The notes under the pieces were generated by a model. That model was not told where the DNA came from. It did not search any database and saw only the letters and a list, made by a program, of their open reading frames with translations. This document shows, piece after piece, positions 8,501-18,150 of a stretch of 59,827 bases of DNA. A program made the position numbers and the translations under genes. Numbering within the stretch: position 1 is the stretch's first letter; each line of letters begins with the position of its first letter. This DNA is from Smithella sp. (GTDB lineage: Bacteria; Desulfobacterota; Syntrophia; Syntrophales; Smithellaceae): contig SCVW01000049.1 of assembly GCA_007244375.1 (NCBI GenBank), forward strand, positions 1 through 59,827, written 5' to 3'.

Positions 8501-8592
8501 TGTCATTTCGAAGCGAAGCGAGAAATCTTGATTCTAATAATTTCAAAGTTTTTAAGATTCCTCATCCCGATAAATCGGGATTCGGAATGACA
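8501..8592. repeat. Palindromic intergenic repeat
   Basis: An imperfect inverted repeat running from TGTCATTTCG on the left to CGGAATGACA on the right. It contains the hairpin TCCCGATAAATCGGGA, and AAATCTT and AAGATT form the inner arms. It lies upstream of nth (minus strand) and downstream of the 8641 gene, so it may act as a transcript end or stabiliser. The CCCGAT/ATCGGG hairpin core recurs at 13250, 29838, 41534 and 48470. Confidence 0.6.
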
Positions 8593-8640
8593 TTTACGTA
8601 GTCTCTTGGCCGATTAATCCGGTGATTGCAATTATTTTGT

Positions 8641-9408
8641 TTAGAAATTAAACGCCGGTTCATTGATAACAGATTTAATCAGATCTTCGGCATTCTTTTC
8701 CTGTGCCGGTTTACCATTAATAACCAGCCAGGTACTTCCTTCCGCACCGCTTACGCCTCCTCCAGCAACCAACGAAGCCGTAGCTCCGGTCAGCAAAGTT
8801 ACAGCGTCAAGTTCTGTAAATATTTCTCCAGGGACTGGCATAAATCTTGGCCCTTGCGCTCCGGGAGCGTTCATCTTTGCCGCCAGTTCATCAATGTTTT
8901 CATAGATCCGTTTTTCCAGTCCCACTGGTACAAGCAATTTCACACGCCTTCCTACCACTGCCAGCAATGATGCGCCGATGGTTCCCGCCTTGGGATCTCC
9001 GATCAGAATAGCCGCTCTTCTTTGAACTAAATTTACGGCATTGGCTCCCTTTAGGATAATATCTCCTTCACGCAGACCATCGACCACATCGAATATTGTT
9101 TTACCTTTTTGGTACTTTCCGTTTCTGATAACCACATCGCCCGGGAATTTGCTTTCATCAGGACTTCTTCCTGTCGACGTTGTCGGGCGATTGGGAGGCA
9201 GAATTATACCGCGGTAAAAACGATTCCGTTTGAAATCTTTTGTCTGAACAAGCTCTTTAAGTATTTCTTCAGCCACGTAGCCATTAGTCGTTCCGGCGAT
9301 AATGACAACGGTTCCTTTTTTCAATGCTTTTATAATTGCGGCATGTTTGGCAATTGCTTTCCCGATCAAACGTTTTCCCGCCGCCGGTGTAACAACAAAT
9401 TGTTTCAT
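8641..9408 (-). CDS. Conserved hypothetical protein
   Basis: I do not recognise a named family. The 255-residue product is soluble, with no signal peptide or membrane segment. It begins [20 protein letters not shown], then has a strand-turn segment [18 protein letters not shown] that looks like a Rossmann-type alternation, a proline-rich stretch [18 protein letters not shown], and a glycine-rich segment [13 protein letters not shown] in the C-terminal third. No catalytic motif stands out. The start has GGGAG about 10 bases upstream. Genes on both sides are on the same strand but too far for obvious coupling. The orderly composition and ribosome site argue that it is a real gene. Confidence 0.7.
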   Translation of the reverse strand: MKQFVVTPAAGKRLIGKAIAKHAAIIKALKKGTVVIIAGTTNGYVAEEILKELVQTKDFKRNRFYRGIILPPNRPTTSTGRSPDESKFPGDVVIRNGKYQKGKTIFDVVDGLREGDIILKGANAVNLVQRRAAILIGDPKAGTIGASLLAVVGRRVKLLVPVGLEKRIYENIDELAAKMNAPGAQGPRFMPVPGEIFTELDAVTLLTGATASLVAGGGVSGAEGSTWLVINGKPAQEKNAEDLIKSVINEPAFNF

Positions 9409-9446
9409 GAATATATCTCCCTATTTATTGTTTATTAATATTATGT

Positions 9447-10397
9447 TCAACTGCATATTTTGAATTCTTCAGGCTCCATAATTGTAATGTTGTTTCGTCT
9501 TAAATATTCCCGAAAACCGTATAAGCGTTCGCCTCTGTATTCCATAACCACAGCATCAACAGGGCAATTATTCAGACATCCGAAGCACGCCAAACATTTA
9601 TCTCTGTCAACAGTTTGTTTAAAAGGATTGATGGCCTTGGTCGGGCATTTTCTGATACAGGTTCCGCAACGGATACATTTTGTCTCTTCTATCGTATGTT
9701 TGTTGATAGCTTTTTTATTCAACCAGACAAGAGGCAAAAAACGCAATGGTTCTCTCAAGGCAAATTCATAGCAGGTTGAAATTGTCTCACCACGGGAAAT
9801 TTTCTCAAGGCTATCCGTTGTAAAACGGCGCACTTGGTTGAAAGTTTCCGCATTGGGCAGATGTTCTCCTGATTTTTGATTGGCACTGTCCCATTTTGGT
9901 GTGGGGTAAGAGGGAATATTTCTAAAAGCATCCCGTCTGACAGGCACACCACCTTTTTTAACCAGAATTTTAAGAATGTGACAGGAGGCATTGTGCTGAT
10001 TACCTTCGGGGCCGCCGAAAGAAACAAATGCGGCGACGGGCGTTCCTTTGATAGATGGGATTTTGTCTAGCCAATCGATGACGTTATCGGGTGTATCATA
10101 ATAAAATACCGGTGTGCCAACGATGATGAAATCATAATCCGATAGAGTTTTTTTATCTGTTTCCTGAAATTCGCGTATGTCTACTTCTAAGTTTTTATCT
10201 TTCAAGATGCAACCGATTAGCCTGGCGTATCTGTACGTATTGCCTGTTTGACTGTACCATAAAATAAGAACTTTATGGGGAGATCGTGTCTTTAAATCAG
10301 GATAAGAAGCAAAGCTTTCCTGTGTCAGGGAACCAGGGAGACATATAGCTGCGCTTATGATGGCGCTTTTTTTGATGAAATTTCGTCGCGTTTGCAT
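9447..10397 (-). CDS. Tat-exported flavodoxin/ferredoxin fusion protein
   Basis: The N terminus MQTRRNFIKKSAII is a twin-arginine signal followed by a hydrophobic stretch, so the protein is probably exported folded with its cofactors. Residues about 43-190 form a flavodoxin-like domain with the phosphate-binding loop YSQTGNTYRYA. The C-terminal third has two ferredoxin-type clusters, CIRCGTCIRKCP and CLACFGCLNNCP, which can bind two [4Fe-4S] centres. EFR1-type ferrodoxins have this fusion but are usually cytoplasmic. The start has AAGGAGG about 5 bases upstream. It presumably shuttles electrons at the outer face of the inner membrane. The partner is unknown. Confidence 0.8.
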   Translation of the reverse strand: MQTRRNFIKKSAIISAAICLPGSLTQESFASYPDLKTRSPHKVLILWYSQTGNTYRYARLIGCILKDKNLEVDIREFQETDKKTLSDYDFIIVGTPVFYYDTPDNVIDWLDKIPSIKGTPVAAFVSFGGPEGNQHNASCHILKILVKKGGVPVRRDAFRNIPSYPTPKWDSANQKSGEHLPNAETFNQVRRFTTDSLEKISRGETISTCYEFALREPLRFLPLVWLNKKAINKHTIEETKCIRCGTCIRKCPTKAINPFKQTVDRDKCLACFGCLNNCPVDAVVMEYRGERLYGFREYLRRNNITIMEPEEFKICS

Positions 10398-10478
10398 ACA
10401 GCCTCCTTATTACTGCTTTTCATTGTTTTATTAAAGGAAAAATTCACCTCCAGAAAAGGCGTAATTTGTCATATTGCT

Positions 10479-11435
10479 TCAATGATGTAACTCATTTTTT
10501 TTCTGACGTACGTTGCGTTTATACCAGCGCCGTCCTAACCAGCGTTGATGATGCCAGGCAAAAGTCGGCAGAAATCCTCTGCTGCGAAGCCAGAAACGAT
10601 CGGGAATTGCTTCGATAGTCGGTTGGGCTTCCAGCAAAATATCCGCGCAAACAATTCCTTCTCCCTGCTCGGCACTTCGCTGCGCAAGTACCTTACCACT
10701 TGCATCCACTATTGAGGCATTGCCTTCAAAGTAACCGCGGTATTTGATCGGCAATCCGGGCATCGGGCATTCAATCTCTCCGCAGTGTGCAGCATGGATA
10801 ACAGGCGCTCCTATAAGGCGTGCACTATCCTGTATTGCCGCGAGAGAACAATAGTGATTAGCCGGCTCCCAAAGTTTCTGGAGAAATACAGGGAAGTTGG
10901 TAGGTATACTCCACCAACACGAACCGCCTATTATCACATCCACTTTATTGCGTAGCCTGCGTGCGGTCATTGTTCTCATAAATTCCCAGCAAACGGCCGC
11001 GCCGATACGTATGTTGTTATATGTTCCTAACACACCGCTGTCCATCGGATCACCACCCTCGTAAAAATAGTTTTCCCACATTGTCGGCAGGTCTTTGTCA
11101 TGCTGACCGATAAGAGAACCGTTGGCGTAACACTGGTAACGGTTGCGCACACTACCGTCGGACAATCTGCATAAAAAAGATCCTCCTAAAACGACTTGAT
11201 GCTTTGCGGAAAAGTCGCACATGAAACTTGCCGCTGCGCCGTCAACGGTCTGAATGGATGAAGCAATTTCCGGTTTCCAACTGACTCCCGTAGTGAAAAA
11301 TTCCGGTAGCGCGATCCAGCGTGCGCCATTCTTGATAGCCATAAGCGCTAATCGCTCACAGCCGGCGATATTTGTGTTTGAATCCCCTATTTTTGTGGCA
11401 AGTTGAATTGCTGCGACTTTAGTTTGATTTTTCAT
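10479..11435 (-). CDS. Carbon-nitrogen hydrolase (nitrilase superfamily)
   Basis: A nitrilase-superfamily amidase or carbamoylase of 318 residues. The Glu-Lys-Cys catalytic set is visible: Glu45 in ALPEFFTTG, Lys114 in HDKDLPTMWE and Cys149 in GAAVCWEFMRT. I start it at ATG 11435 because AGGAG lies about 6 bases upstream. The 5'-extended frame begins with a TTG inside that ribosome site. The family cleaves C-N bonds in amides, ureides or nitriles. The tryptophan after the cysteine is typical of amidase rather than nitrile branches, but the substrate cannot be told. It is a single gene; the next gene upstream is divergent. Confidence 0.85.
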   Translation of the reverse strand: MKNQTKVAAIQLATKIGDSNTNIAGCERLALMAIKNGARWIALPEFFTTGVSWKPEIASSIQTVDGAAASFMCDFSAKHQVVLGGSFLCRLSDGSVRNRYQCYANGSLIGQHDKDLPTMWENYFYEGGDPMDSGVLGTYNNIRIGAAVCWEFMRTMTARRLRNKVDVIIGGSCWWSIPTNFPVFLQKLWEPANHYCSLAAIQDSARLIGAPVIHAAHCGEIECPMPGLPIKYRGYFEGNASIVDASGKVLAQRSAEQGEGIVCADILLEAQPTIEAIPDRFWLRSRGFLPTFAWHHQRWLGRRWYKRNVRQKKNELHH

Positions 11436-11600
11436 ATATCTCCTCAATTGATTGCCGGATCAAAAAGTTTAAACAAATGAATATATGATTTTCTCTTGTT
11501 GATTTAATGATTAATTATCTACGTCAACGCTTTATTAAAAGCAAATGTTTATTAGTAGACAGAATGACTGAAACTTTAAGAACAACCTCTGTTATCTATA

Positions 11601-11629
11601 TTGACAAATAGAATTGTTCTTCATATACT
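11601..11629 (+). promoter_or_regulatory. Sigma70-type promoter for the small PilZ gene
   Basis: TTGACA (11601-11606), a 17-base spacer and TATACT (11624-11629). The predicted start is near 11636, giving a leader of about 100 bases before ATG 11738. It sits in the 300-base divergent gap 11436-11737, where I see nothing else. Confidence 0.65.
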
Positions 11630-11737
11630 TTCACCGTATGAGTGGTTCTTATCGAGCCATATTTGAAGATAATATTTGTGAAGTTGAGTAACAATTACTA
11701 AAAAAAGGTACCTGAGTTTTCCGGAGATAAAAATTAC

Positions 11738-12190
11738 ATGGTTTCAAAAATACTCGTAAGCCCTTTAGGTTGGGCAGTTATTGTTTGTCCTGAATGTGGA
11801 GTTAAAGTAAACGCTAAGCCTGAAAAGGAATTACAAAACAAAGTTCTGGAGCGGGTTTGTACATGTGGGACAAAGTATAAAATATTATTTGATACCAGAT
11901 CCGCTCAACGCAAGAAATGTTCTTTCCCCGGTGTTCTTATGGCAGATAAGGACATTCCGGTTATTGTTAAAAATATTTCCGAAATAGGGGCATCTTTTTC
12001 TTTTGAAAATGATGTCAATGGTCTTGAGATCGGGAGTTTCTACAAATTAAAAATGAAAATTAATCATGATTGGATAGAAGGTCTGACTAAAATTACAAGA
12101 GTGCATCAGAATATAGTAGGCGTTATGTTTTCCGGCCTTGGTGCCGATCATAAAAAGATAATCGAATCTTACTCGCCTCCTGCCAGCTAA
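11738..12190 (+). CDS. Zinc-ribbon PilZ-domain protein
   Basis: A 150-residue protein combining an N-terminal four-cysteine motif (CPEC at 17-20 and CTCG at 41-44, a likely zinc ribbon) with a PilZ domain. The PilZ c-di-GMP signature is present as RSAQR (Arg54, Arg58) and NISEIG (79-84), matching RxxxR and (D/N)xSxxG. It is therefore likely to bind c-di-GMP and relay it to an unknown partner. The gene is transcribed alone from a good promoter. Its neighbours give no hint of the output. Two more c-di-GMP genes lie at 35473-39957. Confidence 0.75.
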   Translation: MVSKILVSPLGWAVIVCPECGVKVNAKPEKELQNKVLERVCTCGTKYKILFDTRSAQRKKCSFPGVLMADKDIPVIVKNISEIGASFSFENDVNGLEIGSFYKLKMKINHDWIEGLTKITRVHQNIVGVMFSGLGADHKKIIESYSPPAS

Positions 12191-12394
12191 AGCTTATTAT
12201 AAAAGCCAGTTTATATTTACGCAGTAAAAGAAATCCTGCTGACATCGTAAATCTTGCCGCCTTTCCCTTCTTTACTTGTGGTTATCACTCCGTTTGTTTG
12301 CGGGAGCGGTATCTGCAGGCAAAAATTATTAATGTGATTTTATTAGTAGTTATGATAATAAAAAGAAAAAGCTGAAAGTATAAAAGGAGATATT

Positions 12395-13024
12395 ATGCGA
12401 AGATTTCTCATTTTAGTCTTTCTTATTTTAACTTTTCTTTGTTCCTGTTCGGAAACAGAAAAGACGGCTGAAGACTGGATTAGTAAAGCACGTTTGTTAT
12501 GGGATGGGAAACAATATACAGATCCGAACAAGGCGATTGAATATTTGGATAAAGCTATTAAACTTCAGCCCGATAATGCCGATACTTACAACCAGCGAGG
12601 AGTTGCTTATAAGAATATTGGTCAATATCAACGTGCCATAGAAGATTATAGTGAGGCTATCCGCCTCAAATCAAATAATGCGCTGCCTTACTATAACAGA
12701 GGTGCTGTTTACGGTAATACTAGTCAGTATCAACGTGCCATAGAAGATTATACTGAAGCCATCCGTCTTGAACCGAAATATTTCATGGCTTATAATAATA
12801 GAGGAGCTAATTACAGTATGCTTCACCAGTATAAGAGCGCCATAGAAGATTATAATAAAGCTATTCTCTTGCAACCGAATTTTGCTGATGCCTATAACAA
12901 CAGAGGACTTGCTTATTTTATGCAAGGCAATAATAAAATGGGATGCACCGACGTGCATAAGGCATGCAAAATGGGTATGTGCAAGGCTCTGGAGTTGGCA
13001 AAAAACAAGGGATTATGCCATTGA
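12395..13024 (+). CDS. TPR-repeat lipoprotein
   Basis: The signal peptide MRRFLILVFLILTFLCSC ends in a lipobox (Leu-Cys-Ser-Cys), so Cys18 is probably lipidated and the protein anchored at a membrane facing the periplasm. About four tetratricopeptide repeats of 34 residues follow, with near-identical segments such as QYQRAIEDYSEAIRL and QYQRAIEDYTEAIRL, showing recent internal duplication. The C terminus has MGCTDVHKACKMGMC, a cysteine-rich end also seen in similar TPR lipoproteins. The ribosome site AAAGGAG precedes the ATG by about 6 bases. Such proteins act as assembly scaffolds. The partner is unknown. Confidence 0.85.
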   Translation: MRRFLILVFLILTFLCSCSETEKTAEDWISKARLLWDGKQYTDPNKAIEYLDKAIKLQPDNADTYNQRGVAYKNIGQYQRAIEDYSEAIRLKSNNALPYYNRGAVYGNTSQYQRAIEDYTEAIRLEPKYFMAYNNRGANYSMLHQYKSAIEDYNKAILLQPNFADAYNNRGLAYFMQGNNKMGCTDVHKACKMGMCKALELAKNKGLCH

Positions 13025-13172
13025 TTAGATTTTTGTTCTAATTAGCGAAAGCAAATCGAATTAATCAATAGCTAATTGCCGATTTAGTATTCCTAATTGA
13101 TTGTAAGTAACCGCATATTTCAACATATACGAATTATCTTTATATCTTTTTATTGCGCAGAAAAAGGTTTGT

Positions 13173-13348
13173 TTTATTGTGAGACTCAAATTTCAAAAAC
13201 GAATAACCTAAAGGTCACTATAGGTGTATTGAAATTTGCAAGTCGAATCCCGATTTTATCGGGACAAAGCGGAGGGTATAATACCCCCCACCGCCCCTTG
13301 GGGCGGAATTAGGCTCCAGGGCTTGCCCTGGGGTTCATACCCGTGATT
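13173..13348 (+). repeat. Composite palindromic intergenic repeat, copy 1
   Basis: The 331-base gap 13025-13355 holds this repeat and no gene. It starts TTTATTGTGAGACT and contains arms CAAATTTCAA/TTGAAATTTG, hairpin TCCCGATTTTATCGGGA, GGAGGGTATAATACCC and a variable GC-rich hairpin, and ends CATACCCGTGATT. A second copy in reverse orientation is at 48415-48541 with a shorter variable part. The segment between the first arms (ACGAATAACCTAAA, CACTATAGG) also occurs near 29918-29949. Confidence 0.75.
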
Positions 13349-13355
13349 CAGATAA

Positions 13356-14825
13356 TTATATGAGTTTACCAAGAAGTCTTAGGTAATTTGACATTTGGCG
13401 AAAGATCAGAAATTGATCATATACTCTTCTCTGACCGCTGCGACCCATATTGTAGCAGCGTATGGAATTATTGAGAAGCATTCCCAGTTTTTCTGCAATC
13501 TCGACCGGATTTTCAGGGTCTGAAACAAGCAACCCGTCAATCCCGTCACGGACCTGCCGCCTTATTCCACACGCGGTTGTACCAAGCACCGCTTTGCGTT
13601 TCCACATCGCCTCGGTTACTGTAAGACCAAACCCCTCCTGCAGCGAGTTCTGTACAATGATGCCGGCACACCGCTGCAGCGCATTAACAATCAGGGCGTT
13701 TTCTTTGTAAGATTTCATGGGAAGAAGGATAATTGCTATATCGCGCTGCAGTTTCGGATCGAGTGAAGCGTACTGCTGTTGTATCTGATGAAGGACTTCC
13801 ATGCTTTCCGGATCATCCGCAACAGCGCTCGGATCCGGACCTGCCAGTACAAGACGCGCGAGCTCTATGCGCTTTTGTTTACGCTGAGTCTTGTTATTGC
13901 CGTTGTTCGCAATAACGCTGTTTTTAAGTCGAACAAAGCCTTCGAGGAGAGGACTCCAACCTTTTAGACGGTCCCATCGGGAAACCTGCAACACAATGGG
14001 CCGAAACAACAGTCCCAGATGATTCGGAAGGACATAGGAACCGTCCTCCGTAAGCATCGTCACGCGGTTTCTGTAGTTGGGGGTCACTACCGGCTCATAA
14101 GGGGCCTGTAGTCCGCTGTTGCAAAGAATGCCGGTAAGTTTGCTGACCGAAAGCTCCTGATTTTTGTGCGACAGCGGGTCGATTGCGGGATGAATGATGG
14201 TAGATCTGTAAGCACAATAATCAGGAATGTATTCGGATGCCGAAAAAATCGTATGATGATATCCATCCAGATATGGTTTGAGAAACCGCCATGCTGTTTT
14301 TGTCGCTTCCAGGTGCCGATCCAGTCCAATATGGCACTGCCATATTGCGGTAACCCCCAGTTCCCGCAACAGGACCTGACCCAGAGGCAATGGTTGCGGG
14401 TCATGAATAATCAGTATATCATCCGGTTTCAGCTCCTTTTTAAAAGAAGCGGCGTTTTCAAAATTGACTGCTTCATAGAGCTTTGCATCTTCCGGTCCCA
14501 TCTCGATACCTGATGCCGTGTCACCATGGATAAGATTATGGATGCGTTTGGTGAGGCGGAAAAATTCCTGCCGATCTGATCGAATCACAGCCCAACGAAA
14601 CCTGATACCAAGATTGTTCATCAGAGAGATCACGCTGGGCAGCATCTCGGCTACACCTCCACCATGGGCGGTGGAGTTAACCATCCAAATCGTCCTTCCT
14701 CGCAGTTTAGCGACAATACTTTTAGCTTCATATCGAAGTTCGCTAACCGGTGCAAAGAAAATCGGGTCAGTTGAGTAATAGTCAAGAGAGTATTTCGTTG
14801 TTACCTGAGGTAATATTTCTATCAT
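13356..14825 (-). CDS. treT: Trehalose synthase-like glycosyltransferase (GT4)
   Basis: A GT-B fold family 4 glycosyltransferase of 489 residues resembling trehalose glycosyltransferring synthase TreT, which makes trehalose from an NDP-glucose and glucose. The N-terminal domain has MVNSTAHGGGVAEMLP, typical of this family, and WQCHIGLDRH. The C-terminal donor domain has the retaining-GT motif EGFGLTVTEAMW. Trehalose would serve as an osmolyte or reserve. The start has AGGAAC about 5 bases upstream and a likely promoter lies at 14897-14925. The gene stands alone between a repeat and a 380-base gap. Substrate specificity is inferred from family likeness only. Confidence 0.8.
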   Translation of the reverse strand: MIEILPQVTTKYSLDYYSTDPIFFAPVSELRYEAKSIVAKLRGRTIWMVNSTAHGGGVAEMLPSVISLMNNLGIRFRWAVIRSDRQEFFRLTKRIHNLIHGDTASGIEMGPEDAKLYEAVNFENAASFKKELKPDDILIIHDPQPLPLGQVLLRELGVTAIWQCHIGLDRHLEATKTAWRFLKPYLDGYHHTIFSASEYIPDYCAYRSTIIHPAIDPLSHKNQELSVSKLTGILCNSGLQAPYEPVVTPNYRNRVTMLTEDGSYVLPNHLGLLFRPIVLQVSRWDRLKGWSPLLEGFVRLKNSVIANNGNNKTQRKQKRIELARLVLAGPDPSAVADDPESMEVLHQIQQQYASLDPKLQRDIAIILLPMKSYKENALIVNALQRCAGIIVQNSLQEGFGLTVTEAMWKRKAVLGTTACGIRRQVRDGIDGLLVSDPENPVEIAEKLGMLLNNSIRCYNMGRSGQRRVYDQFLIFRQMSNYLRLLGKLI

Positions 14826-14896
14826 GTTGTTCCTGCGTATAAATGTTTTTCTTCAGCGTTTGTGTTGCCTGTAATTATTTTATGAAAATGTCTTTA

Positions 14897-14925
14897 AACA
14901 TAAAAGGAGCAGCCTTGTGTGTCAA
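14897..14925 (-). promoter_or_regulatory. Sigma70-type promoter for the TreT-like gene
   Basis: On the minus strand: TTGACA, a 17-base spacer, TATGTT. The predicted start is about 65 bases before the gene. The rest of the 381-base gap 14826-15206 shows no gene or repeat that I can support. Confidence 0.5.
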
Positions 14926-15206
14926 GGATATTTTGGCTGCAAAATATAAGATACTCTAATAATGAAAGGTTTAAGTGATGTATTGCGGGAACTGACTTTT
15001 TATGTGCTTCGGTTTCTTCATCTGCCTGGAAAGTCCATGCAATTTAATTAGTAAGCTTAAATTCAGACAAGAATAAAATATTATGGATAGGTAAGTTAAA
15101 TAAACACTTTTTCTGTAAGTGTTAATTGACGAATTCTAAGAGTTATGCAACATTACAACAATTAATTATCAAGGAAATCTGAAATTTAACGTAACATAAG
15201 GACATT

Positions 15207-15815
15207 ATGCAGCTGATTATCATCAGGCACGGTGAAACGCTTTGGAATAAAGAGGGGCGGGTCCAAGGAATAAGTGATATCGAGTTAAGCACTGTTGGGT
15301 TTGAACAGGCCCGGCTTCTGGCGTTATCTTTAAAAGATTATCCCATTAGAGAGGTTCATACCAGCCCGCTGAAAAGGGCGCTGAAGACAGCGGAGGTTAT
15401 CAACGAGTTCCATCAGAAAGAAATTCATATTCATGATGACCTGATGGAAATAGACCCCGGAGACTTTGAGGGGATGTACTATAAGGAACTTGTGGCCTGC
15501 GAAAAAGATTTTCTGAATAAATGGATTACCGATCCGGCTTCTGTCAAAATGCCCAACGGAGAATCATTGACTCAACTTCAGGAGCGTGCATGGCGTGTTA
15601 TGGAAAGAATCATTAGCAAGGATGAAAACGCGTTGGTAGTTGCCCACAACTTTACCATAGGGGCTATTATCTGCCGTATCAAAGGCATCAGCCTCAATAT
15701 TAACGAATTCCAGAGTTCCCTGGTAGGCAATGCTTCCAAAACGATCTTCAACTTTCAAAAAGATGGTACTTTCATCGAAACGTTTAATGACCGCAGTCAT
15801 CTGCAGAAAACATAA
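15207..15815 (+). CDS. Histidine phosphatase family protein
   Basis: A phosphoglycerate-mutase-like phosphatase. The phospho-acceptor is His8 in IIRHGETLWN, the second conserved arginine is in TSPLKRALKTAE, the acid residue lies in EIDPGDFEGM, and the second histidine is in VVAHNFTIG. Length 202 is typical. Members include alpha-ribazole phosphatase CobC and broad phosphatases. A CobC role would fit the corrinoid salvage cluster at the left of the window, which lacks that enzyme, but this gene is 11 kb away and the link is speculation. It is followed by mnmA after a 120-base gap. Confidence 0.85.
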   Translation: MQLIIIRHGETLWNKEGRVQGISDIELSTVGFEQARLLALSLKDYPIREVHTSPLKRALKTAEVINEFHQKEIHIHDDLMEIDPGDFEGMYYKELVACEKDFLNKWITDPASVKMPNGESLTQLQERAWRVMERIISKDENALVVAHNFTIGAIICRIKGISLNINEFQSSLVGNASKTIFNFQKDGTFIETFNDRSHLQKT

Positions 15816-15937
15816 AAACATTGGAATGATTTAGTGCTTGAAGTCAAGTTTTTGCGGGTGAAAGGTTAATCCGGATTGACAATATTAAACTAACTTCCCT
15901 AATTTAATAAAATATTAAAGAGAAAGGTCAGAACTAA

Positions 15938-16999
15938 ATGGGTAAAAAAGTTTTGGTGGCAATGAGCGGCGGAGTTGATTCATCCGTTGCCGCATTAATG
16001 CTTATCAATGAAGGTTATGATGTTACCGGCGTAACCATGCGCTTCGGAATTTTGACTGAAGGAGATCAAAAAAGATCATGCACTTCTGCAGCGATTGATG
16101 ATGCAAAAAAGGTTTGCGACCATTTCCGCATTCCGCATTACGTTTTTGATTACGAGACCCAGCTGGAAGACAAGGTTATCGCTAATTTTATCAGTGAATA
16201 TAAAAAAGGCAGAACGCCCAATCCCTGTGTTGAGTGTAATCGTCATCTGAAATTCGGCAGTCTGTTGGAAAAAGCACTGATACTCGGGTTTGATTTTTTG
16301 GCAACCGGTCACTACGCGGCTATCGAAAAAAACGGCGATGGTTATTGCCTAAAAAGACCGAAGGACAAAAAGAAAGACCAGACATATTTTCTCTACTCCA
16401 TACCTTTTAAAAGTTTGGGCAATATTTTGTTCCCCCTTGCTCATCTGACGAAGGATGAAGTCAGGGAATTAGCAAAAAGACATTCGCTGCCTGTGGCGGC
16501 AAAGCAGGAGAGCCAGGACATTTGTTTTGTAACGCAGAAAAATTCTCAGGAATTCCTTTTAGAGAGGGTGCAGGAAATAAAGCAGGGACCGATTGTTGAC
16601 CTGCAGGGAAAAATACTGGGCAAGCATCGCGGTATTATCTTTCACACTATCGGCCAGCGGGGAGGTCTGGGCATCAGTCATCCCACGCCGCTGTATGTCG
16701 TATCCATTGATCCCGTTAAGAATCGTATTGTTGTCGGTGAAAAAAAAGATTTAATGGGCAAGGGACTCGTGGCTTCCAATGTAAATATGTTGGCGAAGAT
16801 CTGGCCTGTGCCGGTGCATGCGAAAATCAGATACCGGAAAAAGGAAGCGCTTTGCAAAGTAAAAGCCGAAAATGGCAGATTTAAAGTAATATTTGCCGAA
16901 GATCAGGAGGCAATCACTCCCGGCCAGTCCGTTGTTTTCTATGATCATGACTTGGTTCTCGGTGGTGGAATAATTGATGAGGTATTATATAAAAGCTAG
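15938..16999 (+). CDS. mnmA: tRNA-specific 2-thiouridylase MnmA
   Basis: MnmA adenylates and thiolates U34 in the wobble position of tRNA for Lys, Glu and Gln. The PP-loop is SGGVDS (10-15), the nucleophile Cys97 lies in NPCVECN, and the persulfide-carrying Cys196 lies in SQDICFV. The motif GRTPNP and the C-terminal barrel that ends QSVVFYD complete the family pattern. At 353 residues it is full length. AGAAAGG precedes the ATG by about 10 bases. The sulfur donor relay is not encoded nearby; cysK follows 94 bases downstream on the same strand. Confidence 0.96.
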   Translation: MGKKVLVAMSGGVDSSVAALMLINEGYDVTGVTMRFGILTEGDQKRSCTSAAIDDAKKVCDHFRIPHYVFDYETQLEDKVIANFISEYKKGRTPNPCVECNRHLKFGSLLEKALILGFDFLATGHYAAIEKNGDGYCLKRPKDKKKDQTYFLYSIPFKSLGNILFPLAHLTKDEVRELAKRHSLPVAAKQESQDICFVTQKNSQEFLLERVQEIKQGPIVDLQGKILGKHRGIIFHTIGQRGGLGISHPTPLYVVSIDPVKNRIVVGEKKDLMGKGLVASNVNMLAKIWPVPVHAKIRYRKKEALCKVKAENGRFKVIFAEDQEAITPGQSVVFYDHDLVLGGGIIDEVLYKS

Positions 17000-17093
17000 G
17001 GATTTGAGATTTTATTCTTTTCATATACAACTATTAATGTTGATTTCGCGGTATCATGAAAGGTATTGAAAATTTATTACAAAGGAGTGAATC

Positions 17094-18020
17094 ATGGCCA
17101 ACATATTTGAAGATATTACCAAGACAGTTGGAAAAACTCCTCTGGTGCGTCTTAACAGAATAGCAGCGGGCCTGAATGTGGAAATATTAGTGAAAATTGA
17201 AGCATTCAATCCCCTTTCCAGCGTGAAGGACAGAATCGGTATTGCCATGATTGAAGCGGCGGAGAAAGCAGGACTTATTGATCAAGAAACAGTTATTATT
17301 GAACCGACAAGCGGTAACACGGGAAGTGCTCTTGCTTTTGTTTGCGCTGCGAAAGGATATCATCTTATCCTGACAATGCCTGATACAATGAGCATGGAAC
17401 GTAGATATCTTTTGAATATTCTTGGAGCCGAATTAGTTTTGACGGAAGGGGCTAAGGGCATGAAAGAAACCATTAACAAAGCTGAAGAACTGGCGGCAAG
17501 TTTTAAGAAAAGCTTCATGCCCCACCAATTTAAAAATCCGGCTAATCCTGAAATACATCGTCGGACGACAGCTGAAGAAATCTGGAATGATACGGATGGT
17601 AATGTTGATTATTTTGTTGCCGGAGTAGGTACTGGTGGGACAATTACCGGCGTTGGTGAGATATTAAAAGAGCGGGATACTTCAATAAAGGTGATTGCTG
17701 TGGAACCGGCTGATTCTCCCGTTCTATCCGGTGGAAAGTCTGGTCCACATAGAATTCAGGGCATTGGCGCAGGATTTGTACCGGATGTATTAAATAGAAA
17801 TGTGATTGATGAGATTATTCAAGTCAGGCATGAAGATGCCGGAGAAATGGCCAGACGAATCGCGAAAGAAGAGGGAATTCTGGTAGGAATATCCAGCGGT
17901 GCCGCTCTGTGGGCTGCTTTGGAAATAGCAAAGCATAAAGAGGCGAAAAATAAAGTGATAGTGGTAATTTTGCCGGATAGCGGCGAAAGGTATTTATCGA
18001 CATGGCTCTTTCAGAAATAG
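17094..18020 (+). CDS. cysK: Cysteine synthase A
   Basis: O-acetylserine sulfhydrylase makes cysteine from O-acetylserine and sulfide using pyridoxal phosphate. Lys45 in NPLSSVKDR forms the Schiff base, TSGNTGSA (72-79) binds substrate, and [11 protein letters not shown] binds the cofactor phosphate. The 308 residues match CysK rather than the longer CBS type. AAAGGAG lies about 8 bases before the ATG. Placement after mnmA suggests loose sulfur-metabolism grouping. No serine acetyltransferase is in the window. Confidence 0.95.
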   Translation: MANIFEDITKTVGKTPLVRLNRIAAGLNVEILVKIEAFNPLSSVKDRIGIAMIEAAEKAGLIDQETVIIEPTSGNTGSALAFVCAAKGYHLILTMPDTMSMERRYLLNILGAELVLTEGAKGMKETINKAEELAASFKKSFMPHQFKNPANPEIHRRTTAEEIWNDTDGNVDYFVAGVGTGGTITGVGEILKERDTSIKVIAVEPADSPVLSGGKSGPHRIQGIGAGFVPDVLNRNVIDEIIQVRHEDAGEMARRIAKEEGILVGISSGAALWAALEIAKHKEAKNKVIVVILPDSGERYLSTWLFQK

Positions 18021-18150
18021 TTCCACTATGCTTGCTGATATATTGTCTATAAATGATTTTTTTGTTTCGATAAGTATTTTGAAATGAATTGTTCTTAATA
18101 AGAAAATTTTTAGTAAAAGAAATGTAATCTAATTTGGGTAGAAATTCAAA

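Noticed and set aside
13025-13355. CRISPR-like repeats
   Set aside because: The repeated blocks are palindromic and not regularly spaced; there are no repeat-spacer units and no cas genes.
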